Below, piece by piece: positions 23,499 through 31,043 of a stretch of 36,694 nucleotides of DNA. Location: positions 1-36,694 of the forward strand of contig MNHO01000013.1 of NCBI GenBank assembly GCA_001919285.1, read 5' to 3'. A model generated the notes under the pieces. That model worked only from the letters and a program-made list of their open reading frames with translations. It did no database searches and had not been told where the DNA came from. Source of the stretch: an archaeon 13_1_40CM_2_52_13. GTDB lineage: Archaea; Thermoproteota; Bathyarchaeia; 40CM-2-53-6. Position numbers and translations under genes: made by a program. The first letter of the stretch is position 1. Every line of letters begins with the position of its first letter.

Positions 23499-23507
23499 AT
23501 ACATATG
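23499..23507 (+). promoter_or_regulatory. TATA-like box of the HxHH membrane-protein gene
   Basis: An AATACATAT-like element lies about 22-25 nt before ATG 23524, so the mRNA is probably leaderless. Confidence 0.35.
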
Positions 23508-23523
23508 AGAGCAGTTTGAGAGC

Positions 23524-24117
23524 ATGTCGCGAGAGCTTCTTGGCAGCCCGTTCCGGCATGGGCTTACCTTCATTGCAACACTGGCTTTCGTAGTCAGTTT
23601 CTTTGGCTCTAGACTGTTCGCGATCTTGTTTCCAGGCACAGTTGTGATGCAGGGCGGAATCCATCTTCATCATTTCTGGTATGGCATTGCGTTGATTAGC
23701 GTAGCTGGCTGGATGGGCATCGCTTGGAGGAACGAGAGGCTTTACCGGCTGTACGCTGTACTCTACGGACTTGGAGCAGGGTTCGTGGGGGACGAAGTCG
23801 GTCTGCTCTTAACATTCAACAACTATGAGTCTGGCCTTACATACCTGTTCTTTGTCGCGGCGATTTCTTTCGTAATAATCGCAACACTATTTCTCCGCTA
23901 CCGTGCCCAGTTGAAAGAAGAACTTCTCAGACTGAGCGTCCGAGAACGAGCTGCTATGGTTGGTGTCTACATCACTGGTTTTTCTGTTTTCTTCCTCTTT
24001 CTATCGTCGGGCGTCAGTCTTGTAGGAATACCACTAGCACTCGTAGGTTTGACCATTCTGATCATAACATATGCTAGGCACAGGAAACCACGAGAATCCA
24101 CCAATCCACAACCCTAA
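23524..24117 (+). CDS. Integral membrane protein with HxHH and GDE motifs
   Basis: This 197-residue protein has about six transmembrane helices. At the end of the first hydrophobic pair it carries H47-L-H49-H50 (GGIHLHHFWYG), and between helices 3 and 4 it carries GAGFVGDEVG with D90 and E91. Clustered His and acidic residues at membrane boundaries suggest an intramembrane metal site, as in membrane hydrolases or oxygenases, but the family is unknown to me. ATG 23524 is supported by a TATA-like element 22-25 nt upstream. The gene is monocistronic; the following gene is on the opposite strand. Structure-based search would be needed to name it. Confidence 0.75.
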   Translation: MSRELLGSPFRHGLTFIATLAFVVSFFGSRLFAILFPGTVVMQGGIHLHHFWYGIALISVAGWMGIAWRNERLYRLYAVLYGLGAGFVGDEVGLLLTFNNYESGLTYLFFVAAISFVIIATLFLRYRAQLKEELLRLSVRERAAMVGVYITGFSVFFLFLSSGVSLVGIPLALVGLTILIITYARHRKPRESTNPQP

Positions 24118-24175
24118 CAATGCTGCGCGTCCGCTCTTACTCTCAAGCGGAGTGAGGGATAGTTCTCGAGAAGAC

Positions 24176-24343
24176 TTAGATTGTGACGGTAGCTTCTACT
24201 GGCTTGGCCATTTCAAGAGCTTTCTCTCTCGGGACTTCCATTTGATGGATGTCCCTAGCATGGAGTTGGACGTGCCGGACTAGCTCGTCGTCTGATTGGG
24301 TTCTTACCATGAAGCCGCAGTCACAGTTTACTTGTTTCGCCAT
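24176..24343 (-). CDS. DUF1059-family small protein
   Basis: A 55-residue protein from ATG 24343 to TAA 24176. It matches DUF1059: C7-D-C9-G-F near the N-terminus, then an E-L-V-x-H24-x-x-x-H28 helix and the H-A-R-D-I-H segment. The C-x-C ... H-x3-H arrangement looks like a compact zinc-binding module. A TATA-like ATTTTATTAGG lies about 38 nt upstream. Proteins of this family are common in archaea and actinobacteria and have no assigned function. The plus-strand frame over the same bases is a shadow. Confidence 0.85.
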   Translation of the reverse strand: MAKQVNCDCGFMVRTQSDDELVRHVQLHARDIHQMEVPREKALEMAKPVEATVTI

Positions 24344-24572
24344 TTTCTCTTCGCTGGCGATTCGTCGTAGTTCCTAATAAAATGGCTAGCCTAGCGAGAG
24401 GCGTCTTCGAGCCTCGGCTCCACATGGATCGAAGCAGATCTTATGCTATCTTCCCAACCGTCGGATTCTGAGTTTCCACCCGTTAGGATTCGACTATGAA
24501 CTCAGAAGCACTTATCTAAGACGTAGCCAATAATGAGCAGGTGAAGGCGCCCGAGCCTGGCATAGACGAGAA

Positions 24573-25187
24573 TTGCGGCTTCTACGTCGAATAGACGTCC
24601 CGGCGCTACTGGGCGCTGTTGTAGCGCTCTTTCTGGGACCGGCGAGTGGGCCATGGTGGACTCTCACGGGAGTTACGACGAGTAAGCTTCTGACCGTCCA
24701 AGTTTCTCCGTTCTACTTACAAACTGATGCTACGGGGCTATCCATGAGCGCATTTTTCTCCGTTCCTTTAGGCTTGTTCACGAGCCTCTTGTTGATCCTG
24801 AGCCTGATTGCCCTAGGGGCTTCGAGCTTCCATCCAGGGGCCTGGTGGAACAAGCTGGCGACTTATTTCAGCCTCTGCTCCATGACTGAGCTCTACCTAA
24901 GTTTTCTCTTGATGTATCATGGCGCCCTGACCATGCTGCTTGGCGCGTATGGTATCCTACCGGCGTACTCGGGTACGAGCCACCTACTGGCCAATGTTGT
25001 GGGTCTCGACCTCAACAGCCACCCCAACCCGCTGGTAACCGCGAGCTTTGGCCTTCCCTTCTATCTGGGCTTCCTGAGCCTCGGACTCATCGCGACAAGT
25101 CTAATCGTCAACGATATTGTCGAAAAGAGAAAGATGCGCGACCATCGAGGCGTTGCCGCTATATTCACAACTGATTCAGAATCATAA
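24573..25187 (+). CDS. Small polytopic membrane protein
   Basis: A 204-residue hydrophobic protein with about four or five transmembrane helices: ALLGAVVALFLGPASGPWW, LGLFTSLLLILSLIALGA, a segment around SFLLMYHGALTMLLGAYG, and LPFYLGFLSLGLIATSLIV. The C-terminal tail is basic (EKRKMRDHRG). The only usable start in this frame is TTG 24573; a TGA lies upstream at about 24534. The extracytoplasmic loop around TSKLLTVQVSPFYLQTD is polar. I do not recognise the family. The 229 bases before it (24344-24572) hold no other gene, only the DUF1059 promoter region. Confidence 0.65.
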   Translation: MRLLRRIDVPALLGAVVALFLGPASGPWWTLTGVTTSKLLTVQVSPFYLQTDATGLSMSAFFSVPLGLFTSLLLILSLIALGASSFHPGAWWNKLATYFSLCSMTELYLSFLLMYHGALTMLLGAYGILPAYSGTSHLLANVVGLDLNSHPNPLVTASFGLPFYLGFLSLGLIATSLIVNDIVEKRKMRDHRGVAAIFTTDSES

Positions 25188-25348
25188 ACCGTCAAGAATG
25201 CTTCTCTGCAGCTATGGTTTCCGAGGTATTAGCTAGGACAAGCGACTCGTAATCGGAATGGATTGGAAGGAATGAAGTCTAAGACATCGTTGAGGGGGTC
25301 ATTGGCGCGGCCGAGACGGGCGCACGAGGTGCTTCAGGCATCGCGCCT

Positions 25349-25537
25349 TTGCGCTCTCTTCGTGTGAGCCAGAGGCTGAAGCTGATCGAGTTTACTGGCA
25401 ATGAACACGGATTGCTCTTGGTGTCTATGAATGCTCCCTTGGAGACCATTGCGTTCTCTCCTGTCCCAGTCTTCCTAAGTCAACTTCGCTCTTCCGTGGC
25501 CCCAGAACTCCATCAAATCTTTGTAAAGCAGGCTTAA
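25349..25537 (+). CDS. Possible small protein or gene fragment
   Basis: A frame ending at TAA 25535-25537 has protein-like composition (RVSQRLKLIEFTGNEHGLLL, PLETIAFSPVPVFLSQL). It stays open upstream to about 25285 without ATG. TTG 25349 gives 62 residues. It precedes the TfoX-like gene by 18 nt. It could be a genuine small gene or the 3' remainder of a decayed one. No family is recognised. The bases from 25188 to about 25285 show nothing. Confidence 0.3.
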   Translation: MRSLRVSQRLKLIEFTGNEHGLLLVSMNAPLETIAFSPVPVFLSQLRSSVAPELHQIFVKQA

Positions 25538-25555
25538 GCAACCTGGGTCTTTGGA

Positions 25556-25909
25556 TTGAAGATTCCGCGTCCCGACAAGGAGTCGATGGCTCTTTTCCGC
25601 TCCCTCGTCCCGGAAGACGATCGCGTTACGGTCCGACCAATGTTCGGCAATATCTCAGCTTTCGTTAACGGAAATATGTTCTTCGGAATATTCGGAGACG
25701 ACTCATTCCTACGATTGTCGGAGGAAGATCGAATAGAGCTTCTCAAGAACAAGGGGGCATCAATGCTTGAGCCGATGAAGGGAAAACCCATCAAGGATTA
25801 CGTCGTCGTACCTGGGACGTGGAGAGACCGGCCGGAGACTCTGAGTTCTTGGATATCCAAGGCGCTCGAATGGTCTAGCATGTTACCTCCCAAGAAGACG
25901 AAAAAATAG
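25556..25909 (+). CDS. TfoX N-terminal-domain protein
   Basis: A 117-residue protein corresponding to the TfoX/Sxy N-terminal domain alone. Family blocks visible are MALFRSLVPED, VTVRPMFGNISAFVNGNMFFGIFGD, a VRL-like FLRLSEED, MLEPMKGKPIKDYVVVP and the helical end SWISKALEWSSMLPPKK. In gamma-proteobacteria TfoX regulates competence, but the isolated N-terminal domain is widespread in organisms lacking that system and its role is unknown. Translation starts at TTG 25556, which aligns with the M-K-I-P start of relatives. It precedes another small gene by 23 nt and may be co-transcribed with it. Confidence 0.88.
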   Translation: MKIPRPDKESMALFRSLVPEDDRVTVRPMFGNISAFVNGNMFFGIFGDDSFLRLSEEDRIELLKNKGASMLEPMKGKPIKDYVVVPGTWRDRPETLSSWISKALEWSSMLPPKKTKK

Positions 25910-25932
25910 AGCCCGCTCCATCGAGAAGAGAA

Positions 25933-26415
25933 ATGTCAGAACGAACCGCCATGACTCAAAGTGAACAAGAATTTCACCGAAAGATGGCAGTTGAATGCTT
26001 CAACAAGACATGGGACTACTTGGATATGAAACAAAGGACCCGAGACGAGGACCAGGCGATGCTGAACATGGCTCATTCCTCACGCTACCATTGGAGTTTT
26101 GTTGGAAGGGCTCCTAATTTTGCGATTAGTGATTGGCAGATATCTCGGGTCTACTCGGCACTGGACCAGCCGGAGCTAGCCATACATTTCGCGCAGACCT
26201 CCGTTGAAACATGCCAGAAGAACAACCTCTCAGGCCTTCTCGGTTCTTCCTTCGAGGGAATGGCGAGAGCTTACGCCGTGGCGAAGGAATATGGATTGGC
26301 TAGGGAATTCATCGACAAGGCACGCCAGCAACTCCGAGGTCCGACTGTGGATGAAGAGGATCTGAAGACTTACTCGGATCAGATAAACGAAACTGAGCGA
26401 ATGATACCGCAGTAA
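25933..26415 (+). CDS. Conserved TPR-like hypothetical protein
   Basis: A 160-residue, mostly helical protein. It begins with FNKTWDYLDMKQRT and AHSSRYHWSFVG, followed by WQISRVYSALDQPELAIHFAQTSVETC and FEGMARAYAVAKEYGLAREFIDKA, two helix pairs spaced like tetratricopeptide repeats. Similar proteins with the W-x-x-L...AHASRYHW pattern occur across bacteria and archaea without assigned function. ATG 25933 is used; ATG 25951 is an alternative. It follows the TfoX-like gene by 23 nt on the same strand. Confidence 0.75.
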   Translation: MSERTAMTQSEQEFHRKMAVECFNKTWDYLDMKQRTRDEDQAMLNMAHSSRYHWSFVGRAPNFAISDWQISRVYSALDQPELAIHFAQTSVETCQKNNLSGLLGSSFEGMARAYAVAKEYGLAREFIDKARQQLRGPTVDEEDLKTYSDQINETERMIPQ

Positions 26416-26461
26416 CTCCGGAGAAGGTCTTCCGATCCTTTACTCCAAGTCGCGATTTCGA

Positions 26462-26833
26462 CTAGACGTCTTTCCTCCGAGGTTTTGATGGCTTCTTGAT
26501 TGTTTGTTTTGGCAGTCGGAGGGTTCGAGGCTTGTATGGGTTGACCGGGCCCTTTTTCCCTCGTCCTAGTCCTGCGGGCTCGATATCGCCTCCTTCCTCA
26601 AGCTTCTTCATAATTCCAGAGATCGCCTCTTCCCTTCGGTCGAAGACCCACGCCACTTCATAGGGATAGGAGGCTCGGCGGTCCTTGATCCAGCGAGATC
26701 TTATCATTTCCTGTACGAGCAGTTGGAGCCCGCTTGGGCCAATTTTTTTCATCCCCTTGATAACATCTTGCAGACTCTGTTTGTAATCCCTAAGGAAAGG
26801 GTCTTTCGCCTCCAGCCCTTCAGATCTACTCAT
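26462..26833 (-). CDS. Hypothetical basic protein with helical N-terminal domain
   Basis: A 123-residue soluble protein. Residues 10-85 are helical and charged (DPFLRDYKQSLQDVIKGMKK, LLVQEMIRSRWI, REEAISGIMKKLEEGGDI). Residues 86-123 are a very basic Lys/Arg/Pro tail (GRGKKGPVNPYKPRTLRL, KKPSKPRRKD), suggesting nucleic-acid binding. ATG 26833 is the first start in frame. No family is recognised. It is convergent with the TPR-like gene; the 143 bases beyond its start hold no clear gene. Confidence 0.6.
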   Translation of the reverse strand: MSRSEGLEAKDPFLRDYKQSLQDVIKGMKKIGPSGLQLLVQEMIRSRWIKDRRASYPYEVAWVFDRREEAISGIMKKLEEGGDIEPAGLGRGKKGPVNPYKPRTLRLPKQTIKKPSKPRRKDV

Positions 26834-26976
26834 TCACGAAGCCTCGTTGCTAATTGCTCTATCGAATATGATCAGTTTTCACCAATCTCCAACGCCTTTT
26901 ACTTACGGGTCTTACTCTTGTTATTATTCGCGCAAAACCGCTATTCTGCTCAAGGTCCAAGCTCTTCGGGGGCTCA

Positions 26977-27333
26977 GTGTCGGGAAGAACAATTCCTTCA
27001 TGGCGAGTGGTCGTGGAAGCAGAAATCGTGAAACTGAGAAAATTCCAAGAGTTTCTTAGGACCGACGACAAGCTTGTCTTCCAGGACCTTCTGAACCAGT
27101 GCAAGCTCTACGCCCCCTACGCCAGCACCATGGTCTCTACGATCAAAGAAGTGCCATTACTCTTTTCGATGCTGTTCGGCCAGCACAAGAAGATCATCGA
27201 ACTGGAAAAAAAGATTCTGATGCTTGAAACACTAGCAACAAAGACTGAGACAACGGTTCCTGCGAGGGCTATTCAAGGACCCGCTGAAAAGGCGGAGGCC
27301 AACATAGTTCCGACGAACAGATTCCCTTGCTAG
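26977..27333 (+). CDS. Hypothetical helical protein
   Basis: A frame from GTG 26977 to TAG 27333 encodes 118 residues. The likely core begins slightly later (GTG codons near 27007-27013) with EAEIVKLRKFQEFLRTDD. It continues through FQDLLNQCKLYAPYASTMVS and LLFSMLFGQHKKIIELEKKI, an amphipathic helical bundle ending in a short coiled-coil-like helix and a disordered tail. The stop overlaps by 4 nt the stop of the ribbon-helix-helix gene on the other strand. The family is unknown to me. Confidence 0.6.
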   Translation: MSGRTIPSWRVVVEAEIVKLRKFQEFLRTDDKLVFQDLLNQCKLYAPYASTMVSTIKEVPLLFSMLFGQHKKIIELEKKILMLETLATKTETTVPARAIQGPAEKAEANIVPTNRFPC

Positions 27334-27524
27334 GGTCTTTCCCTTCTCCTATGTTCGCTCAACCAGTCGGGAATTATTACCGTTCTGAGCAATTCTTGAA
27401 TCGAGGCGCCTCTATTCTTAGCCTCTTTCTGAAGAACACGATAGGTCTGAGAATCAAGCATCTGCATGAACTTCATCTTATTGCTCACTTTTGCTTTCAC
27501 GCTTGGAGCTGCGCCTGTTGCCAA
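27330..27524 (-). CDS. Ribbon-helix-helix (CopG/Arc-like) protein
   Basis: A 64-residue protein with a basic start (SVKAKVSNKMKFMQM) and the ribbon-helix-helix pattern: a short strand (KFMQMLD), helix SQTYRVLQKEAKNRG, turn, and helix SIQELLRTVIIPDWL. Such proteins dimerise and bind DNA through the strand. TTG 27524 is the longest start; ATG 27476 would begin directly at the strand. The gene is convergent with the helical protein at 26977-27333 and overlaps its last 4 nt. Many such proteins are antitoxins or autoregulators, but no same-strand partner toxin is visible. Confidence 0.75.
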   Translation of the reverse strand: MATGAAPSVKAKVSNKMKFMQMLDSQTYRVLQKEAKNRGASIQELLRTVIIPDWLSEHRRRERP

Positions 27525-27593
27525 GACCCTCTAAAAACCATGCGCACGTACCTGAATAACGGGAAAAACAACCGCGGATGATGAAATCCTCAT

Positions 27594-29198
27594 CTAAGTA
27601 AACTGCGGCAGTATTCTTCCTGCCCTTGCCTTGTAGGCAGGAACCCCAAGACCGACAGCGATCATCGTACTCTTTTCCTTCGCGTGAGGTGAGAAGAACT
27701 CGGTTACCGCGTCATCATAGAATGTGGATCCTGAGGCCCCTAGACCGAGCGCATAGGCTGACAGATAGATCTTGCCGGCCACTATTCCACTTTCAAGCTG
27801 AGCCGTGCGATATCCTCGGTTGCCAAGCGCTCCAAGAACTTCTCGAAGGCGAGTCATCAGAAAAAACACCACGCTAGCATCGCCGAAGAGGGGTTGTCCG
27901 AGGCATAAGTACGCAGACATCTGTCTCAACTCGCCGCGTTTCAATTCCTCAAGAGAGTTCAGTTTACTTTCGTAGAAATATGAGCCGGGAGCGAGTCCCT
28001 CAACTGCATTCGCTATGAAGTATGTTTCGACTAAATTCTCGCCTTCTAGAAGGTAGTCGCGAGGAATCGGCCCAGTCGAAGTTCTCAATATTGTCGATAG
28101 CTGCGAGAATGCGATCGGTGAGCGGTCGAACCTTCGAGTTGAGCCTCGTTGGAGAATGACTTCTCCCAGCTTCCTAGTGTTCGCCGCAGCTGTCATCAGG
28201 GGTGGGAGAGGAATTATCGGGTAGGTCGTTCGTTGCGAATCTGATGTATCGAGCCGCACTTTGGTCCACTTGTCAACCTCTTCCTTGTTTGGAAGAAAGG
28301 AAGCTCTGTGCGCCTCCCATATGCCAGCGTATTCTGTCTCTTCCTCTGAGAGAGGCTGGACCTTGGGTAGAATAGGATCGATTCTCCTCAGCGAGTGATC
28401 TTCAGCCCTTTTCCCTTCTGGACCAACGGGAGAAAGACAAATCGTTGCCTCTTTCTCATCTTGGAGGCCAAGGAGTTCGTTGACGGGTTGATCTACAAAG
28501 CCTTGGACAATTCTGGCAGGCGAGCCCATTGAAGCTGACAACGCGATTAGATTCGCGGCGATTACTCCGCCGTCCCAAAACCAGTGCCGGTAAGATCGGA
28601 CCTCGTATTTCCAGGCATTCTTCCAAGCCAGTGAGGTGAAGGCAATGATAGCCGGAGCCATCGCAATGCTGTCGTTGCTGATAGCGGCAAGCTCTGCTCT
28701 GTAATCGCCTTTCCTTATTCGTGATATCTGAAAGCCTAGAGGATCAAAATGGTAGACCCCGGCTTCGAGTCCTGTGACATCTCCAGCGACCACGTACAAT
28801 TCGATTGGATAGAGAGCACCTGTTGCAGATGCGGCACGCATATAGTGAAGTTCGCCACCGAACCGATACTTTCTGGTCAGCCCAGCGGAGAAATAGAATA
28901 GTTCAGTAAGCTCTGCGAGTCCAAGATTCGTCGGTTCAGTCCGAAGCGACCGTCCCGATATCGCCATCAGCGGTTCCGCCTGCTGTCGAGGAAAATTCTT
29001 TGGAAGAGATACTGAGGTAAGATCCTCGTAGACCTTGAATTGGGATGGCTTGTTTGTCCAGTCGAGATAGTGTCCCGACGTTCGCAGGCTAATTTCGGAA
29101 TGCTTCGTAGATTCGTGATAGTTCAAGGCGTAAGCGATGTCGTGATTTGATGAGGATCGAACAGACGCGGATGCTTTTCCAGATTTCAATACTGGCAA
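27594..29198 (-). CDS. Tandem SagB/ThcOx-type nitroreductase-fold dehydrogenase
   Basis: A 534-residue protein with two successive FMN-dependent nitroreductase-like domains. The first contains YHESTKHSEISL, ISGRSLRTEP, the FMN-binding RAASATGALYPIELYVVAG block and WFWDGGVIAANLIALSASMG. The second contains LQRGSTRRFDRSPIAFSQL, YFIANAVEGLAPGSYFYES and GYRTAQLESGIVAGKIYLSAYALGLGASGSTFYDD. This is the architecture of archaeal SagB-family oxidoreductases. SagB enzymes oxidise azolines to azoles in peptide natural products, but no YcaO cyclodehydratase or precursor peptide is nearby, so the substrate may be different. TTG 29198 is the longest start; TTG near 29117, just before the YHE block, is possible. 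Confidence 0.85.
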   Translation of the reverse strand: MPVLKSGKASASVRSSSNHDIAYALNYHESTKHSEISLRTSGHYLDWTNKPSQFKVYEDLTSVSLPKNFPRQQAEPLMAISGRSLRTEPTNLGLAELTELFYFSAGLTRKYRFGGELHYMRAASATGALYPIELYVVAGDVTGLEAGVYHFDPLGFQISRIRKGDYRAELAAISNDSIAMAPAIIAFTSLAWKNAWKYEVRSYRHWFWDGGVIAANLIALSASMGSPARIVQGFVDQPVNELLGLQDEKEATICLSPVGPEGKRAEDHSLRRIDPILPKVQPLSEEETEYAGIWEAHRASFLPNKEEVDKWTKVRLDTSDSQRTTYPIIPLPPLMTAAANTRKLGEVILQRGSTRRFDRSPIAFSQLSTILRTSTGPIPRDYLLEGENLVETYFIANAVEGLAPGSYFYESKLNSLEELKRGELRQMSAYLCLGQPLFGDASVVFFLMTRLREVLGALGNRGYRTAQLESGIVAGKIYLSAYALGLGASGSTFYDDAVTEFFSPHAKEKSTMIAVGLGVPAYKARAGRILPQFT

Positions 29199-29204
29199 GC
29201 TCTG

Positions 29205-29210
29205 TTATAC
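29205..29210 (+). promoter_or_regulatory. TATA-like box in the SagB/GNAT divergent promoter region
   Basis: TTATAC sits about 36 nt before ATG 29244. The 45-base gap must hold promoters for both divergent genes, so their expression may be linked. Confidence 0.4.
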
Positions 29211-29243
29211 ATCCAGACTCTAGCTAACCCAGGATGTTTAGAC

Positions 29244-30032
29244 ATGATCAACTCAGGAGGGATCACGGCTGTCGAAGTACGGAATTCATCTGTTATCGAC
29301 TTCGTCTTCCCGAATGGCTTCTCATTCTTTGAACCTTATCTTCAATATTTCGTCAGACAGACTCTTGGGGCCGGCGGTGAGGCTTACGTATCCAGAACTT
29401 CCGAGGGGACTATCGTGGGCATATTCCTGTACGACGACGCCGAGAAGACCGGGACAATTTACACGAGATCAAAGGAAACATTTGACTACTTTTACGAACT
29501 GAGACCCGCCAATTTCCTCTTTGCAGAGCTAAAGACCGAACACGAAAGCGAGGTTTACGATATTTATACCATAGACTTCGAGAATCTTGCGATCGTTCAT
29601 CGGTTCAGCCATGAAATCTCGATAGCAGAACAGGGAGATATTGACGAGATAGGACAATTCATGGCTTCAACACATCCTGGAATAAACAGGAGGTGGGTGA
29701 ATGTTGCCTTCAAAGAGGGAGAAAGATGCTTCTTTGTGAGGTTCGGCAAGGAAATTGCTGGGTTGGGATGGCTTTCAATCGTGAATGGTATCGGAAGACT
29801 GCACTCTCTCCATGTGAAGCCTCAGTTCAGAAGCATAGGCATAGGTGAGGATATTCTGTTTGCCCGACTTCTCTGGCTCAGGTCGAAGCGTGCCCGGTCG
29901 GCATTCTCTGAGATTTCGCGTCATAACTCTGCATCTTCAAGAATTGCAGCGAAGGGGCGTATGACGCCATCTGGAACGATTTTTCAATATTTCAAGAAAG
30001 ACCCTGGTGGAAAGATGGATCGGAAGAGTTAG
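29244..30032 (+). CDS. GNAT-family acetyltransferase with N-terminal extension
   Basis: A 262-residue protein. The C-terminal half is a GNAT domain: FFVRFGKEIAGLGWLSIVNG, then motif A LHSLHVKPQFRSIGIGEDIL (the Q/R-x-x-G-I-G acetyl-CoA loop), and a final EISRHNSASSRIAAKG segment with the motif-B Asn. The N-terminal half (residues 1-130) also looks like a degenerate GNAT-type alpha-beta fold, including EAYVSRTSEGTIVGIFLYDD. It is divergent from the SagB gene with a 45-nt gap. The acceptor is unknown. Confidence 0.75.
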   Translation: MINSGGITAVEVRNSSVIDFVFPNGFSFFEPYLQYFVRQTLGAGGEAYVSRTSEGTIVGIFLYDDAEKTGTIYTRSKETFDYFYELRPANFLFAELKTEHESEVYDIYTIDFENLAIVHRFSHEISIAEQGDIDEIGQFMASTHPGINRRWVNVAFKEGERCFFVRFGKEIAGLGWLSIVNGIGRLHSLHVKPQFRSIGIGEDILFARLLWLRSKRARSAFSEISRHNSASSRIAAKGRMTPSGTIFQYFKKDPGGKMDRKS

Positions 30033-30041
30033 CAAATTTTC

Positions 30042-31043
30042 CTAGGTTCTTGGGGCTCCACAGAATGGGCAGGCCTGAACTGTGGAGTCGATCAATGCTC
30101 CACAGTACTTACACTTCACCTTAACGACTTCTTTGATCACGATCTGCTGGACTGGCGGTTGTTGTTTTGGAGTCAGATCGATAGTTGGCGGCGGCCTCTC
30201 TGACGGGAAAGGATGCTTCGGAAGGGATCGTCTGCTTTTTGCGACTGCGTAGATGACGACTATGACGATAATGATGAATACGATGAAAATGACCAGTCCG
30301 ACGATTAGACCAAGATACTGCTCTAGGAAACCGGGGCCTGATCCTGTCGTTAGCGGATAACTAGTGGAGGTGACGTACAAGGTTTCGGTGTAGGTGAACC
30401 CTGCGCCTGAATTGGCGTCATGCTCAGTGTAGCTGTATCCTATGATGTATCCGGTTAAGGGATCGAAGTAGGTGTCCCATGTATAGGTGGCCGTGAAGAT
30501 TCCGTATACGTCGTTTCGTTGATAACTCGAGGTTCCTTCAGCAAAGATAGCCTTCACGTACCTGTTCTGGGAGGGAAGTTGGTAGTTGGCGCTCGTCGAC
30601 ATGACGGTCATCTGAGTGTTCAGAAGGTAGAATGTGCCGCTCTGTCCGGTCCGGTTGTCCATGTAGAACCAGACAGTCGGGTTGACATATCCCGTCTGGT
30701 TGTCGGTTCCTTTAACGTAATGGAACGTGGTTGATGACCAAGTGAAACTGCCGGATGGTTTCTGTGTCTGTGTTGAACCTGAGCTGTTGCTCCAGTTCCA
30801 GGTGTAGGTGTAGTTAGCAGCCACTGTTCCATTGACATACACATTGTTCATTCTCTCCATTCCGTTGACAACGGTGTGTTCAGTGTATCCGGTATAGCTG
30901 CCGGTGCCGCTTCCGAGATCCGCGACTTCGTAATAGCTGAAAGTGTCTCCTTGATGGGGAGTATAGCCTGCGACCGCGTGGGCTGGGACGAATGCTAGGG
31001 AGAGCGACAGGACGACGGCGAGAAGAATTGGGGTTCTAATCAT
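30042..31043 (-). CDS. Secreted-domain/TM/zinc-ribbon protein, third gene of the overlapping operon
   Basis: This 333-residue type I membrane protein has a signal peptide (residues 1-24, LLAVVLSLSLAFVPAHA). The ectodomain (25-235) is rich in Tyr/Thr/Ser/Asn, with several N-x-S/T sequons (NGT, NYT, NWSNSS, NQT, NRT) and a predicted all-beta fold. One transmembrane helix follows (IVGLVIFIVFIIIVIVVIYA), then a Pro-rich linker and a C-terminal zinc ribbon (CKYCG ... CPFCG). The ribbon is on the cytoplasmic side if the signal peptide is real, so the protein could relay an outside signal inward. Its ATG overlaps the stop of the upstream gene by one base (TAATG), so it is translationally coupled. 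No family is recognised. Confidence 0.8.
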   Translation of the reverse strand: MIRTPILLAVVLSLSLAFVPAHAVAGYTPHQGDTFSYYEVADLGSGTGSYTGYTEHTVVNGMERMNNVYVNGTVAANYTYTWNWSNSSGSTQTQKPSGSFTWSSTTFHYVKGTDNQTGYVNPTVWFYMDNRTGQSGTFYLLNTQMTVMSTSANYQLPSQNRYVKAIFAEGTSSYQRNDVYGIFTATYTWDTYFDPLTGYIIGYSYTEHDANSGAGFTYTETLYVTSTSYPLTTGSGPGFLEQYLGLIVGLVIFIVFIIIVIVVIYAVAKSRRSLPKHPFPSERPPPTIDLTPKQQPPVQQIVIKEVVKVKCKYCGALIDSTVQACPFCGAPRT

